DNA of 58,294 nt from an uncultured Pseudoteredinibacter sp. (GCF_947502065.1 NZ_CANMYE010000015.1:1-58294); one strand, 5' to 3'. Shown: positions 8,129-17,335, numbered from the stretch's first letter. Notes: generated by a model from the letters alone, not told the origin. Made by a program: numbers and translations.

Positions 8129-9157
8129 TTAATTTTTAGGCTCAGGCGGAATCATAGAAAAGTGCTTATAGGCGAGATCTGTCACCATTCGCCCTCTTGG
8201 GGTACGCACCATATAGCCCTGCTGAATGAGGTAAGGCTCTAGCACATCTTCAATGGTGTCACGCTCTTCACTAATTGCAGCGGCAAGGTTATCCACCCCA
8301 ACCGGGCCACCGTTGAACTTCTCAATCATGGTCAGCAATAAACGCCTATCCATATGATCAAAGCCATGATGGTCCACATTCAGCATATTCAAGGCTTGAT
8401 CAGCAACCTCTTTACTGACATGACCATCGCCTTTCACTTCCGCAAAATCTCTTACTCGGCGCAACAAGCGATTGGCAATACGAGGGGTACCGCGGCTACG
8501 ACGAGCCACTTCATGGGCGCCTTCATCCTGCATATCGATGCCCATCAAGCGAGCCGAACGAGCCACAATGCTGCTTAAATCAGCGACACTATAAAACTCA
8601 AGGCGTTGCACAATACCAAAGCGATCACGCAGCGGAGAGGTGAGCAGACCGGCTCGCGTAGTGGCCCCCACCAAGGTAAAAGGTGGCAAATCCAATTTAA
8701 TTGAACGCGCGGCGGGGCCTTCTCCGATCATAATATCAAGCTGATAATCTTCCATTGCTGGATACAAGACCTCTTCTACCATCGGGCTGAGGCGGTGTAT
8801 TTCATCAATAAACAGCACATCACCCGGCTCTAGATTGGTCATCAGAGCGGCTAAATCACCGGCTTTTTCCAACACTGGGCCAGAAGTGGTCTTAAGATCC
8901 ACTTCCATTTCATTGGCAATGATATTAGCAAGAGTGGTCTTACCCAAGCCAGGGGGCCCAAACACCAAGGTATGATCCAAAGCTTCGCCACGCTTTTTGG
9001 CCGCCCCAATGAAGATCTCCATCTGCTCACGCACCACTGGCTGGCCGACATAATCAGCAAGTGTTTTGGGGCGCACAGCCCTATCCACCACTTCTTCTTG
9101 CATGCGAGCTTGCGGGGAAATAATTCGCTCAGATTGCAGATCGTCTTTTTCAATCAT
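8129..9157 (-). CDS. ruvB: Holliday junction branch migration helicase RuvB
   Basis: RuvB is the AAA+ motor that, with RuvA, drives branch migration of Holliday junctions. The 342-residue protein has Walker A GPPGLGKTT, Walker B DVLFIDEIHRL, the sensor motif GATTRAGLL with arginine finger region SPLRDRFGI, and a C-terminal winged-helix domain ending TPRGRMVTDLAYKHF. It begins 27 bp after ruvA. The order ruvC-ruvA-ruvB is the usual one. Confidence 0.97.
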   Translation of the reverse strand: MIEKDDLQSERIISPQARMQEEVVDRAVRPKTLADYVGQPVVREQMEIFIGAAKKRGEALDHTLVFGPPGLGKTTLANIIANEMEVDLKTTSGPVLEKAGDLAALMTNLEPGDVLFIDEIHRLSPMVEEVLYPAMEDYQLDIMIGEGPAARSIKLDLPPFTLVGATTRAGLLTSPLRDRFGIVQRLEFYSVADLSSIVARSARLMGIDMQDEGAHEVARRSRGTPRIANRLLRRVRDFAEVKGDGHVSKEVADQALNMLNVDHHGFDHMDRRLLLTMIEKFNGGPVGVDNLAAAISEERDTIEDVLEPYLIQQGYMVRTPRGRMVTDLAYKHFSMIPPEPKN

Positions 9158-9184
9158 GGTGATTCAGTTCTTAAGTGCCGACCG

Positions 9185-9817
9185 TTAAGCCGCCGGTAAA
9201 TTCAAAGTACGCTTCAATGCTAAACGGATGAGATCTTCAGCACCGTTAATTTCTTCAGCAAATTGTTTACTGGTCGCCATAACCATTTTGCTCGCATCAG
9301 CAGGCTTGTATCCCAAGGCGACCAAGGCACTCTCCGCCTCCTCTTGCGCTGCATTAGAGACTTTTGCCGCGCTGGCAGCCTCTAGCTCAGCTAGCGGCAT
9401 ACTTGGCAGCTCCCAATCCTTTAATTTGTCACGCAACTCAATAATCAAGCGCTCGGCTGTCTTTTTGCCCACCCCGGGCACTTTTACCAAAGCGCTTACA
9501 TTATCGCTCATGACACAATTGACGAGATCGCTGGCCTCCATGCCCGACAAAATCGCCAAAGCCATTTTAGGACCCACACCATTAATCTTGATAAGAATGC
9601 GAAACAACTCTCGATCTTTCTTTTCTGCAAAGCCGAACAACTGCTGGGCCGTTTCACTCACAGATAGATGAGTATGCAGTATCGCTTCGTCCCCGATAGC
9701 ACCCAAACGATAGATACTGGTCATGGGCACCTGCACCTCATAGGCCACACCTTGCACATCAAGCAGCACTATCGGCAGCTGCTTTTCCAGTATGCGCCCA
9801 TTTAAACGACCAATCAT
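9185..9817 (-). CDS. ruvA: Holliday junction binding protein RuvA
   Basis: RuvA forms tetramers that hold the four-way junction and load RuvB. The 210-residue protein has an N-terminal OB-fold (MIGRLNGRILEKQLPIVLLDVQGVAYEVQVP). Two helix-hairpin-helix motifs follow (LIKINGVGPKMALAILSG and LVKVPGVGKKTAERLIIEL), then a C-terminal UBA-like domain that contacts RuvB (EEAESALVALGYKPADASKMV). It lies between ruvC and ruvB. Confidence 0.97.
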   Translation of the reverse strand: MIGRLNGRILEKQLPIVLLDVQGVAYEVQVPMTSIYRLGAIGDEAILHTHLSVSETAQQLFGFAEKKDRELFRILIKINGVGPKMALAILSGMEASDLVNCVMSDNVSALVKVPGVGKKTAERLIIELRDKLKDWELPSMPLAELEAASAAKVSNAAQEEAESALVALGYKPADASKMVMATSKQFAEEINGAEDLIRLALKRTLNLPAA

Positions 9818-9885
9818 AAATCTTCCTTACTCGTTAACGTCGACATTTTCTTATCAGAGAATCTCAATAATCATCAAAACAGCCA

Positions 9886-10416
9886 CTAAACCACACGCCC
9901 ACGACGGTATTGGCGAGCATCACCAAGTTGAGAAAAGTGCCGGCGTGAATTGATATGACACAATGCAACAGCCAAAGCGTCAGCCGCATCCTCCTGGGGA
10001 ACATCAGACAACTTCAATAGAGTTTTGGTCATATGCTGCATCTGCTGCTTATCCGCAGCGCCACTGCCCACTACCGACTGTTTCACCTTCTTGGCTTCGT
10101 ACTCGGCAATTGGAATATCTCGAAAGGTGCCAGCCACAATTGCCGCGCCTCTGGCCTGGCCTAGCTTCAAGGCAGAACCGGCACTTTTAGACATAAATAC
10201 CTGCTCCACCGCGATCTCGGCAGGGCGATACTCATCAATCACCTCCAACATAGAGTCAAAGATAATCTTTAAGCGCTCGGGTAATGGGCGATCGGCAGGC
10301 AGCCGAATGACGCCTGAAGACACATAGGCATTGCGGCTGCCATGTACATCAATGACACCAAAGCCAGTTTTTAGTGAACCTGGGTCTATACCCAACACTC
10401 GCAACGCTCGAGACAT
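9886..10416 (-). CDS. ruvC: Holliday junction resolvase RuvC
   Basis: RuvC is the endonuclease that nicks Holliday junctions symmetrically. The 176-residue protein starts MSRALRVLGIDPGSLKTGFG, with the first catalytic Asp in GIDPGS. Further acidic residues occur in AEIAVEQVF and in the C-terminal QEDAADALAVALCH. The open frame runs 25 codons further upstream without family similarity, so the ATG at 10416 is preferred. It leads ruvCAB but is separated from aspS by the large sensor-kinase gene rather than by yebC. Confidence 0.96.
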   Translation of the reverse strand: MSRALRVLGIDPGSLKTGFGVIDVHGSRNAYVSSGVIRLPADRPLPERLKIIFDSMLEVIDEYRPAEIAVEQVFMSKSAGSALKLGQARGAAIVAGTFRDIPIAEYEAKKVKQSVVGSGAADKQQMQHMTKTLLKLSDVPQEDAADALAVALCHINSRRHFSQLGDARQYRRGRVV

Positions 10417-10525
10417 ATCTACCAGAGTTATCCAAGTGCTTTGCCTTATATCTGTACAACTTGATATCGATGCATCTTTTAATCTATGCACACAATTATC
10501 AAGATATCAGCAACACACTGTTAAT

Positions 10526-13500
10526 TTATCCAGTAGTTTCCCCGATAGCGGCCTCTGGGTCAATAGGAAGAATCATGGTGAAGCAACAACCACCACTTGC
10601 CGCATTTTCACAACGTAATTCACCAAAGAGCTGTTGGCTAACCTTTAAATAGGCGACATGAAGCCCCAAACCTGAGGTATCAGCCGAATCATGAAGCGTG
10701 TAAAAGGGATCAAAGATTTTGGCGCGATCGACTTCAGAAATACCCCTGCCATTATCTTCCACGGAAATGAAGACTGAATGCTCATCACTGACAGACACTC
10801 CCCAAGAGATATGCAACTGCGCTTGTTCAAAGTGGTTGCTATGCGCCCAATCTTTGGCCCAAGCATGACACAGGGCATTCTCGATGATCTCCTGCAAAAC
10901 CTGATGCACGATATTGGAGTTTGAGACTATATTGAGCCCGGACTCTCCCGTAGTACGACAATGCACCCCTTGTAGGCGCTCATCCAGGCTTCGCAAGGAG
11001 CTATCAATTAAAGCATCCAACTCAAACTTCTTAATCACTGATACATTTTCATCCGGAGCCAATTCTTTAAATGTGCTCACCAAGCCACCAATGCGATCTA
11101 TGTTTTTCCCGATCATTTCAAAACTGGTGGCCAAGGGCTTGCCTGTTTGCTGTTGAATGGAGTTGCTAGCATTAGAATGTAAAACTTCTGCTTGCTCTCT
11201 TAAGCTAGAAGCAGCCATTTTTATTACTCCCAGCGGCGTATTAATTTCGTGAGCCACACCACGCACCAAACGACCAAGCGATGCCATCTTTTCGCTAACC
11301 AGAAGCTTCTTCTGTGTCGACTGCAGCTCGCTCAAGGACGCCTCTAACTCTTGGGTTCGATACGACACCAAACCCTCTAACTCTTGCTGTTTACGTCGCA
11401 ACTGTTTAACCCGCCAACGATAAACAAGCAACAACAGGCAAACAATTGAAATCAACGCGAGAAGTGCAAACCACCATGTTTGATACCATTTGGGCATCAC
11501 CTTAAAAGCAATTACGGCCTGCTCGTTACTCCACAAGCCATGGCGATTACTTCCCCTCACCTGAAATTGATATTCCCCCGGACTTAAATTTGTATAGGTT
11601 GCCCGACGGTTTTTATAATCAACTTCAGTCCAATTTTCGTCATAGCCCAGCAGCCGATAGGCATATCGGTTGGATTTTGGAAACGAATAATCTAAGGCAC
11701 TAAATTCAAAGCTCAGTGATTTCGAATGCGCCGGAAAACTAAATTTTTTTGTACTGCCATCAATTCTTTTACCATCGATAGTATAAGAACTTATATTCAC
11801 CGGCGGTTGATAGACCCAGTGTTTATAGCGACTCGCCTTGAGCATGACCACCCCATATGGCGAGCCATAAAGATAAGTATCTTTTGCAGTTTTATCTAAG
11901 GAAAAAATCCAGCCGGATGTCATTGGCATGCCATCGGCCTCACCAAAACGCCCCTGCTCCCAAGTATTTGTATTTGCCCATTGCCCGTAAGCCCACCAAA
12001 CGCCCTGATCATCTTCAAAGTGGTCTAGTTTTCCGTAGGATTCATCCAGGACCAATTCAAATATAGCCCTGTCAGCCTCAACAACACTGGCCAAGCGAAG
12101 TAATTTGCCACCTTTATACATATAAAACTGACCACTCTTTGAATCCCGAATACCAAGCGTTGAACCTTGCGGTAGGGGCGAGTCATCGAGCAAGCTTAGT
12201 GAAAGTTGCTTAGCTTTTGAGGAGTTTGCAGCAAGAAAGTATTGGCGGTCCATGCCGTTTAACCAAACATCGCCATTTTGGCGCTCATAGATATTCAGAA
12301 TTGAATACTGTAAGGGAGAGTTTTCTTCTTCCATCATAAGAGGCGCAAAACTTTCACTCCCTTGTTTCTTTACCACCACGCCACGCTCACCAGCGACTAG
12401 CACATCGCCATTTGAACGGAAAAAGACATGTCTCAGCCTACCACCTAATACCCCATCTTGTTCAAAGTAATGTTCAAAGCTATCACTGTCTTTTAGATAA
12501 CGAAAAACACCATTGGATTGACTGGCTAACCAAATGGTACCGTCAGCCTCCTGATCTATGGATAAAATATGAGGCCCCTGCAAAGCACCCTTCACACCAG
12601 CCTGGTGCCGATACGATCGGATTAATCCCTTTTTTTGATCAAAGACGTCGACACCATTACTTGTAGAGCCAAACCATACCTCCCCATCTGCCATAACTTT
12701 TACAATGTGAATATTGGCAACACTTAAACTGTTAGCCTTCTCTGGAGAAGGAAACAATAAGCGAAAGGACTTTTGACTGGGAACAATAGTATTGAAACCA
12801 TGCCCTCGTGTACCAACCCACAAAATGCCCGACTGATCATAAAGAATTGATTCGAGCTCATCATTATCTAACGTTGATGCAACATTGCTATCGTGACGGA
12901 AACTCTCAATAAACTCAGCAGTCCTCCTGTCATATACTTGCAACCCCTTTGAATAACTTGCCAACCATAGTTCATCTTCTGTTACTGCCAATTCAGCCGT
13001 TGCCAAGCTACCGGCGAGGGGTTTTACCTGGCCATCAGGGTACACTCCATAGACTGCTGTGTTTTCACCGCTAACCCAAATTACACCATCGCTATCAGAG
13101 CGGATTGAAGAAACAGAAATATCATCAATCAGTAGCTCTATACCCGGAGAGTCAGCGTTACTTTTAAGCGCCTCAATCAACGCCTTTTCTGGTATAAACC
13201 CAAACTCATTCTGAGTGCCAAACCAAAGTCTATCGCCCTCTAGCCAGAGCGACCTAAAAAAACGTTGAGGAAGCAAAGCAAGCTTTACTGCGCTGAAAGT
13301 TCTGGATCTTGGGTCAAATAAGCACAGACCACTATCTGTACCCACCCAAACAGCGCCGGCCGATGAATCAGCAAAAGCCGATATTCGCCCACTGCACGCT
13401 TTTGGCAATGAAGCCTCCTCGATATTGAAAGCAAGCCATTCATTGCTCGAAACATCCCAATAGATAAGGCCTGCAGCTGCCGTTCCGGCAAATAGATCGC

Positions 13501-13795
13501 CCGCCCTCGAAAACCAGATTCTTTTTATATATTGGCGATTGTAGGATTTGAACCGTTGTTTATAGCCCTCTGGGCGAAGATAGTTATACCCGTCGAAATA
13601 AAACAACCCCCATTGACTGCCTTTCCAAATTAGACCATCAGGACCTTGGGCAATCGAAGTAATAACAGAGGAGCGCGCGCCATTAAGAGACACGCTCTGA
13701 AAATGCCTGTCACCTAAATCAAATATATCCCCAGCTCGGCTCATCTCAGCAACCAAAAACCAACTACAGAAAAGCCGTAGCAGGAATAGCTTCAT
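10526..13795 (-). CDS. Propeller-type membrane sensor histidine kinase
   Basis: A 1089-residue sensor kinase. It has an N-terminal signal peptide, then about 650 residues of two-component-regulator propeller repeats (many ...DGxIWxGTxxxG units such as GPDGLIWKGSQWG, GAVWVGTDSGLCLFD, QSGILWVGTRGHGFN and DGTIWLASQSNGVFRY). A Y_Y_Y domain follows (FEFSALDYSFPKSNRYAYRL through LSPGEYQFQVRGSN), then one membrane helix (WWFALLALISIVCLLLLVYRW). The cytoplasmic part has an H-box (MASLGRLVRGVAHEINTPLG) and an ATPase domain with N, G1 and G2 boxes (EIIENAL, VEDNGRGIS, GLGLHVAY). There is no receiver or DNA-binding domain and no adjacent response regulator, so it is an orphan kinase. In related systems this periplasmic architecture often senses carbohydrates; the ligand here is unknown. 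Confidence 0.88.
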   Translation of the reverse strand: MKLFLLRLFCSWFLVAEMSRAGDIFDLGDRHFQSVSLNGARSSVITSIAQGPDGLIWKGSQWGLFYFDGYNYLRPEGYKQRFKSYNRQYIKRIWFSRAGDLFAGTAAAGLIYWDVSSNEWLAFNIEEASLPKACSGRISAFADSSAGAVWVGTDSGLCLFDPRSRTFSAVKLALLPQRFFRSLWLEGDRLWFGTQNEFGFIPEKALIEALKSNADSPGIELLIDDISVSSIRSDSDGVIWVSGENTAVYGVYPDGQVKPLAGSLATAELAVTEDELWLASYSKGLQVYDRRTAEFIESFRHDSNVASTLDNDELESILYDQSGILWVGTRGHGFNTIVPSQKSFRLLFPSPEKANSLSVANIHIVKVMADGEVWFGSTSNGVDVFDQKKGLIRSYRHQAGVKGALQGPHILSIDQEADGTIWLASQSNGVFRYLKDSDSFEHYFEQDGVLGGRLRHVFFRSNGDVLVAGERGVVVKKQGSESFAPLMMEEENSPLQYSILNIYERQNGDVWLNGMDRQYFLAANSSKAKQLSLSLLDDSPLPQGSTLGIRDSKSGQFYMYKGGKLLRLASVVEADRAIFELVLDESYGKLDHFEDDQGVWWAYGQWANTNTWEQGRFGEADGMPMTSGWIFSLDKTAKDTYLYGSPYGVVMLKASRYKHWVYQPPVNISSYTIDGKRIDGSTKKFSFPAHSKSLSFEFSALDYSFPKSNRYAYRLLGYDENWTEVDYKNRRATYTNLSPGEYQFQVRGSNRHGLWSNEQAVIAFKVMPKWYQTWWFALLALISIVCLLLLVYRWRVKQLRRKQQELEGLVSYRTQELEASLSELQSTQKKLLVSEKMASLGRLVRGVAHEINTPLGVIKMAASSLREQAEVLHSNASNSIQQQTGKPLATSFEMIGKNIDRIGGLVSTFKELAPDENVSVIKKFELDALIDSSLRSLDERLQGVHCRTTGESGLNIVSNSNIVHQVLQEIIENALCHAWAKDWAHSNHFEQAQLHISWGVSVSDEHSVFISVEDNGRGISEVDRAKIFDPFYTLHDSADTSGLGLHVAYLKVSQQLFGELRCENAASGGCCFTMILPIDPEAAIGETTG

Positions 13796-13963
13796 TCAAC
13801 TCACCCATATGAAACCCATGATATTTTTGAGTATAGGTGAATTTAAATCTAAGCTAGCTTGCAGCGAGCGTTTTTAATGGGGGAATTTAGTGATTAGGCA
13901 ACAGCAAGAACGCAAAGCATTGTGTTTACTCGCGATCCCTCGATAGAACAAAGGGTAATTACT

Positions 13964-14212
13964 TCAAAGTGCTAAAATAATCTTTTGAAAGTCAGCATTT
14001 GGGTTGGCACTGCATACGTCATTGAGACTTTCCAGCATTGTGATAAGCGCCATCGTCTTTTGAAATTTATCCATAGCTAGTAAGACTTTAATCGCAGGCC
14101 CCATCACAAACTTCGCGCTTTCGGACTTAAAAACGTTTTTCTCTAAACTATCTTTTAGCGGAAAATAGCTTTCAAACTAGGTGACGATTTCAAAATTGAT
14201 TGGAACTGGCAT
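13964..14212 (-). pseudogene. Possible remnant small gene interrupted by an amber codon
   Basis: In one minus-strand frame an 83-codon stretch runs from an ATG at 14212 to a TGA at 13964 and is broken only by one TAG (14177-14179). After the TAG the translation reads like a real soluble protein: FESYFPLKDSLEKNV, then SAKFVMGPAIKVLLAMDKF, then QKTMALITMLESLNDV, ending DFQKIILAL. I do not recognise the family and it is not YebC. The ATG follows directly on the aspS terminator T-run without a ribosome binding site, so it is probably a decayed fragment. Chance is possible. Confidence 0.3.
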
Positions 14213-14217
14213 AAAAA

Positions 14218-14245
14218 AAGCCCCGCGCAGACACACGAGGCTTTT
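14218..14245 (-). terminator. Rho-independent terminator of aspS
   Basis: On the minus strand AAGCCTCG, a loop of about 10 nt and CGGGGCTT form an 8-bp stem (one G-T pair), followed by a run of seven T. It starts 17 bp after the aspS stop codon. Confidence 0.8.
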
Positions 14246-14261
14246 GTGAAGTCGCCGAGTC

Positions 14262-16040
14262 TTACTCTGCGCTTTCAGGCTTCTCTTTTAACTTCAGCTT
14301 AATGTTAAGCTCATTCAGCTGAAGCGTGTTAACCGCACCTGGAGCGTCAGTCATTACACAAGCAGCAGTCTGGGTTTTCGGGAAGGCAATCACGTCACGG
14401 ATAGAGGCAGAACCTGTCATCAACATGATTAAGCGATCTAAACCAAAGGCCAAACCACCGTGCGGAGGCGCACCGTATTTCAATGCATCTAACAAGAAAC
14501 CAAACTTCTCTTCTTGCTCTTCGCTTTCGATACCTAAGATTTCAAAAACAGTTTGCTGCATGTCTTGCTGGTGAATACGAACCGAACCACCGCCAAGCTC
14601 AGTACCGTTTAGTACCATATCGTAAGCTTGTGACAATGCTGCACCTGGGTTAGCTTTTAGCTCCTCAGGGCTGCATGAAGGCGCAGTAAATGGGTGGTGC
14701 AAGGCTGTCCAGCCGCCTTCAATTTCTTCAAACATTGGGAAATCAACAACCCAAAGCGGGGCCCACTCGCTGGTGTATAGATTTAAGTCTTCACCCAATT
14801 TGCAGCGTAATGCGCCCAAAGCCTCACTAACAACCTTCGCCTTATCAGCACCGAAGAATACGATATCGCCATTCTTCGCACCGGTTCGCTCCATGACATT
14901 CATGGTCACTTCATCGCCCAAGAACTTAATAATAGGCGACTGCAGACCTTCGATGCCTTTTTCGATCTCATTAACTTTGATCCAAGCTAGACCTTTGGCA
15001 CCGTAGATGCCTACGAACTTGGTGTAGTCATCAATTTGCTTACGAGATAGCTGAGCACCACCATCCACTTTTAGCGCCGTTACGCGGCAAGATGGATCAT
15101 TGGCTGGGCCTGCAAAAACCTTAAACTCAATATCTTTAAGTAGGTCTTTGATTTCAACAAGCTGCTGCGGAATACGTAAATCTGGCTTATCTGAGCCGTA
15201 CTTTTCCATTGCTTCAGAAAATGGCATACGTGGGAACTCACCCAAATCAACGCCTTTTACATCTTGGAACAGCTTACGAATCATGCCTTCAGTTACCGAC
15301 ATAATTTCCTCTTCGCTCATGAAAGAGGTTTCCAAATCGATCTGAGTAAATTCAGGCTGACGATCGGCACGCAAATCTTCATCACGGAAGCACTTGGCAA
15401 TCTGATAGTAGCGATCAAAACCCGAAACCATCAGCAGCTGCTTAAATAGCTGTGGTGATTGCGGCAATGCGAAGAATTTACCGTCGTGGGTACGTGAAGG
15501 CACCAAGTAATCACGCGCACCTTCTGGTGTTGCACGAGTTAGAATCGGCGTCTCAATATCTAAAAAGCCATTATCATCAAGGTAGTTACGGATGGCGGTA
15601 GTTACCTTTGAGCGCAAACGCAGATTGTTTTGCATCTCATCGCGACGCAAGTCCAAGTAGCGGTACTTCAAGCGAACATCTTCACCCACATTGGTGTACT
15701 CATCCATCTGGAAAGGTACTGGGGCAGATTCATTCAGAATTTCCAACTCGGTGCCGTAGACTTCAATCTCACCGGTCGCCATATTGCTGTTTACTGTTTC
15801 TGGGCTACGGGCACGGACCTTACCTTTTACCTGCAGTACAAACTCACTACGCACACGCTCTGCACGGCTGAAATCATCCTGACCATCAGGGTCAAATACC
15901 ACCTGTACAATACCCTCACGATCACGCAGATCGATAAAGATAACGCCACCATGATCACGGCGGGTGTCGACCCAGCCACACAAGGTTACTTCTTGATCAA
16001 TGTGTGAGGCGTTTAGAGTGCCTCCGTAAATAGAACGCAT
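14262..16040 (-). CDS. aspS: Aspartate--tRNA ligase AspS
   Basis: AspS charges tRNA-Asp (class II synthetase). The 592-residue protein has an N-terminal OB-fold anticodon-binding domain (LCGWVDTRRDHGGVIFIDLRDREG). Class II motif 2 is visible in CFRDEDLRADRQPEFTQIDLE. A GAD insertion follows in the middle, and motif 3 is GGLAFGLDRLIMLMTG near the C-terminus. This length with a GAD domain is the bacterial type. It is followed by a strong terminator and preceded by a FmdB-type gene 68 bp away. Whether it is discriminating or Asp/Asn-nondiscriminating was not decided. Confidence 0.98.
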   Translation of the reverse strand: MRSIYGGTLNASHIDQEVTLCGWVDTRRDHGGVIFIDLRDREGIVQVVFDPDGQDDFSRAERVRSEFVLQVKGKVRARSPETVNSNMATGEIEVYGTELEILNESAPVPFQMDEYTNVGEDVRLKYRYLDLRRDEMQNNLRLRSKVTTAIRNYLDDNGFLDIETPILTRATPEGARDYLVPSRTHDGKFFALPQSPQLFKQLLMVSGFDRYYQIAKCFRDEDLRADRQPEFTQIDLETSFMSEEEIMSVTEGMIRKLFQDVKGVDLGEFPRMPFSEAMEKYGSDKPDLRIPQQLVEIKDLLKDIEFKVFAGPANDPSCRVTALKVDGGAQLSRKQIDDYTKFVGIYGAKGLAWIKVNEIEKGIEGLQSPIIKFLGDEVTMNVMERTGAKNGDIVFFGADKAKVVSEALGALRCKLGEDLNLYTSEWAPLWVVDFPMFEEIEGGWTALHHPFTAPSCSPEELKANPGAALSQAYDMVLNGTELGGGSVRIHQQDMQQTVFEILGIESEEQEEKFGFLLDALKYGAPPHGGLAFGLDRLIMLMTGSASIRDVIAFPKTQTAACVMTDAPGAVNTLQLNELNIKLKLKEKPESAE

Positions 16041-16108
16041 GTTGCTTTCCTGTAAGTTCGGCTTTTGGCCTAGGTTAAATTGCTGTAAACGTCTCGGCTT
16101 TGCAGCCT

Positions 16109-16342
16109 TTAATCAGAACCAGATGCTTGGGCACTGTCGCCAGCTAGGTTCTTCTTTTTGCCGGATTTAAAGTCAGTCTCGTACCAGCCGCTGCCTTTTA
16201 GGCGAAAGCCAGCTGCAGATATTTGCTTTTGCAACTGCGGCTGCTGACAGGCTGGACAGTCTTTTAAGGGCTCATCGCTGAGCTTTTGCAGAGCCTCCAT
16301 TTGGTGCCCACATTCCTGGCACTGATACTCATAAATCGGCAT
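16109..16342 (-). CDS. FmdB-type zinc ribbon protein
   Basis: A 77-residue protein starting MPIYEYQCQECGHQMEALQK, the hallmark of the FmdB/CxxC_CXXC_SSSS regulatory zinc-ribbon family. Zinc ligands are CQECG and CPACQQ. A conserved segment GFRLKGSGWYETDFK and a Lys/Ser-rich polar tail follow. The family is often encoded just upstream of aspS, as here. Its function is not established; a nucleic-acid-binding or regulatory role is usually assumed. Confidence 0.9.
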   Translation of the reverse strand: MPIYEYQCQECGHQMEALQKLSDEPLKDCPACQQPQLQKQISAAGFRLKGSGWYETDFKSGKKKNLAGDSAQASGSD

Positions 16343-16844
16343 AAATCTCTTTCATCGGCCAAGCGGCCAATTTCCTCTAACAATAACGACTTGCTGATGC
16401 TTTTTGCTGGGCCTTGTTCCGGCACAGACAAATGGCCAGGCTCTGTTTAGCTGGCCCCGCTCAAAAAGCCGGCAATTATACCCCAGCATAACGCGCTGAC
16501 AAACACCCAAATGGGCTGATTTGCCCTTAAAAGCCAATTCAGCGATGGCTTTTTGGGCGGCTTGCGCAACGATGGAGTTTTGGATCTCGCTGGCCAATTA
16601 TTCACCCTAGGTTAAGACTAGCGGGCATGAGCGGATGCAGATACCGCTTAATATCAAATAAATGCGGTTTTAAGCACATTTATGGTTGCTAGGGCCGTTT
16701 GAATACTATATATATAGGCTCAACCGCTTAGGCGGTGCATTAAAGACTGTATATATAGGCTTTTTTGACTCTCTAAGACCTGCTTAGAATCCAACAAAGC
16801 CTAAATGATAAATAAGATACCCAAATATTATAAAGGAACGGATT
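16343..16844. other. 502-bp gap upstream of fmdB and the HU-like gene
   Basis: This divergent intergenic region should carry promoters for the fmdB-aspS unit (minus) and the HU-like gene (plus). An 81-codon open frame at 16352-16597 (minus) resembles no family known to me and is probably not a gene. The half nearer the HU-like gene is AT-rich and has two TATATATAGGCT repeats flanking a small hairpin. Confidence 0.5.
16707..16761. repeat. Paired TATATATAGGCT direct repeats with a central hairpin
   Basis: The 12-nt sequence TATATATAGGCT occurs at 16709-16720 and again at 16750-16761, 41 bp apart (about four helical turns). Between them is an inverted repeat ACCGC-TTAG-GCGGT (16723-16736). The arrangement lies about 90-140 bp upstream of the HU-like gene and could be a pair of regulatory protein sites. 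No regulator is known to me for this motif. Confidence 0.4.
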
Positions 16845-17225
16845 ATGGCTGCTCGCAAACCTGCTAAGAAGGCCCCAGCTAAAAAAGCTGCTGCGCCAGA
16901 GCGTAAAATTAAAGCGGTGAAGGAACGCTACAACAAGACTCAAATCCTTACTCAAATCGCCGAAAATACTGAACTGAGCAAAAAACAGGTATCCGCTGTA
17001 CTGGAAGAGCTGTCAGCAGTAATCGAAGGTCACATCAAAAAGCGCGCCTGCGGTGAATTCGTTCTACCAGGCCTGATGAAAATCACCACTGTGAAAAAGC
17101 CAGCCAAGAAAGCTCGCAAGGGTATCAACCCATTCACTGGTGAAGAAACCATGTTTAAAGCTAAGCCAGCTTCAATCCAGGTGAAAGTTCGCCCACTGAA
17201 GAAGCTAAAAGAGATGGCCGAATAA
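16845..17225 (+). CDS. HU-family DNA-binding protein with Lys/Ala-rich N-terminal tail
   Basis: A 126-residue nucleoid-associated protein. Residues 1-25 are a basic low-complexity tail rich in Lys, Ala and Pro (AARKPAKKAPAKKAAAPERK), reminiscent of histone H1-like tails. From about residue 28 it has an HU/IHF fold: YNKTQILTQIAENTELSKKQV, then LSAVIEGHIKKRACGEFVLPGLMKI. The DNA-binding arm region has KGINPFTGEETMFKAKPAS. A ribosome binding site (AAGGAACGG) precedes the ATG and a perfect terminator follows. It is longer than canonical HU (about 90 residues) because of the tail and arm insert. Confidence 0.92.
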   Translation: MAARKPAKKAPAKKAAAPERKIKAVKERYNKTQILTQIAENTELSKKQVSAVLEELSAVIEGHIKKRACGEFVLPGLMKITTVKKPAKKARKGINPFTGEETMFKAKPASIQVKVRPLKKLKEMAE

Positions 17226-17251
17226 GCCATTTGCTTTAATTAGCTAGAACA

Positions 17252-17277
17252 AAAAAACCGGCCTAGGCCGGTTTTTT
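17252..17277. terminator. Perfect palindromic bidirectional terminator
   Basis: A 26-bp perfect palindrome: six A, then CCGGCC and TAGGCCGG, then six T. It can terminate the HU-like gene on the plus strand and the downstream DUF2799 lipoprotein gene on the minus strand. Confidence 0.88.
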
Positions 17278-17335
17278 GTGTCTTCGCAATTAGTTGTGCT
17301 GCGTAATTCTAGCTCAGCCAGCTCTCAGACCAACG

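Larger units (their letters stand above)
13796..14261. other. 466-bp gap between the sensor kinase and aspS
   Basis: This gap holds the aspS terminator at 14218-14245 and the interrupted small reading frame at 13964-14212. The kinase's own promoter should lie between about 13800 and 13960, but no clear sigma-70 match was seen. This is where yebC is found in many gammaproteobacteria; no intact yebC is present. Confidence 0.6.

Noticed and set aside
13796..14261. Possible decayed yebC between aspS and the kinase
   Set aside because: The interrupted frame there does not resemble YebC; no YebC motif found in any frame.
16352..16597. 81-codon minus-strand frame upstream of fmdB
   Set aside because: Composition is unlike a folded protein, no recognisable family, and it fills the promoter region of fmdB-aspS.
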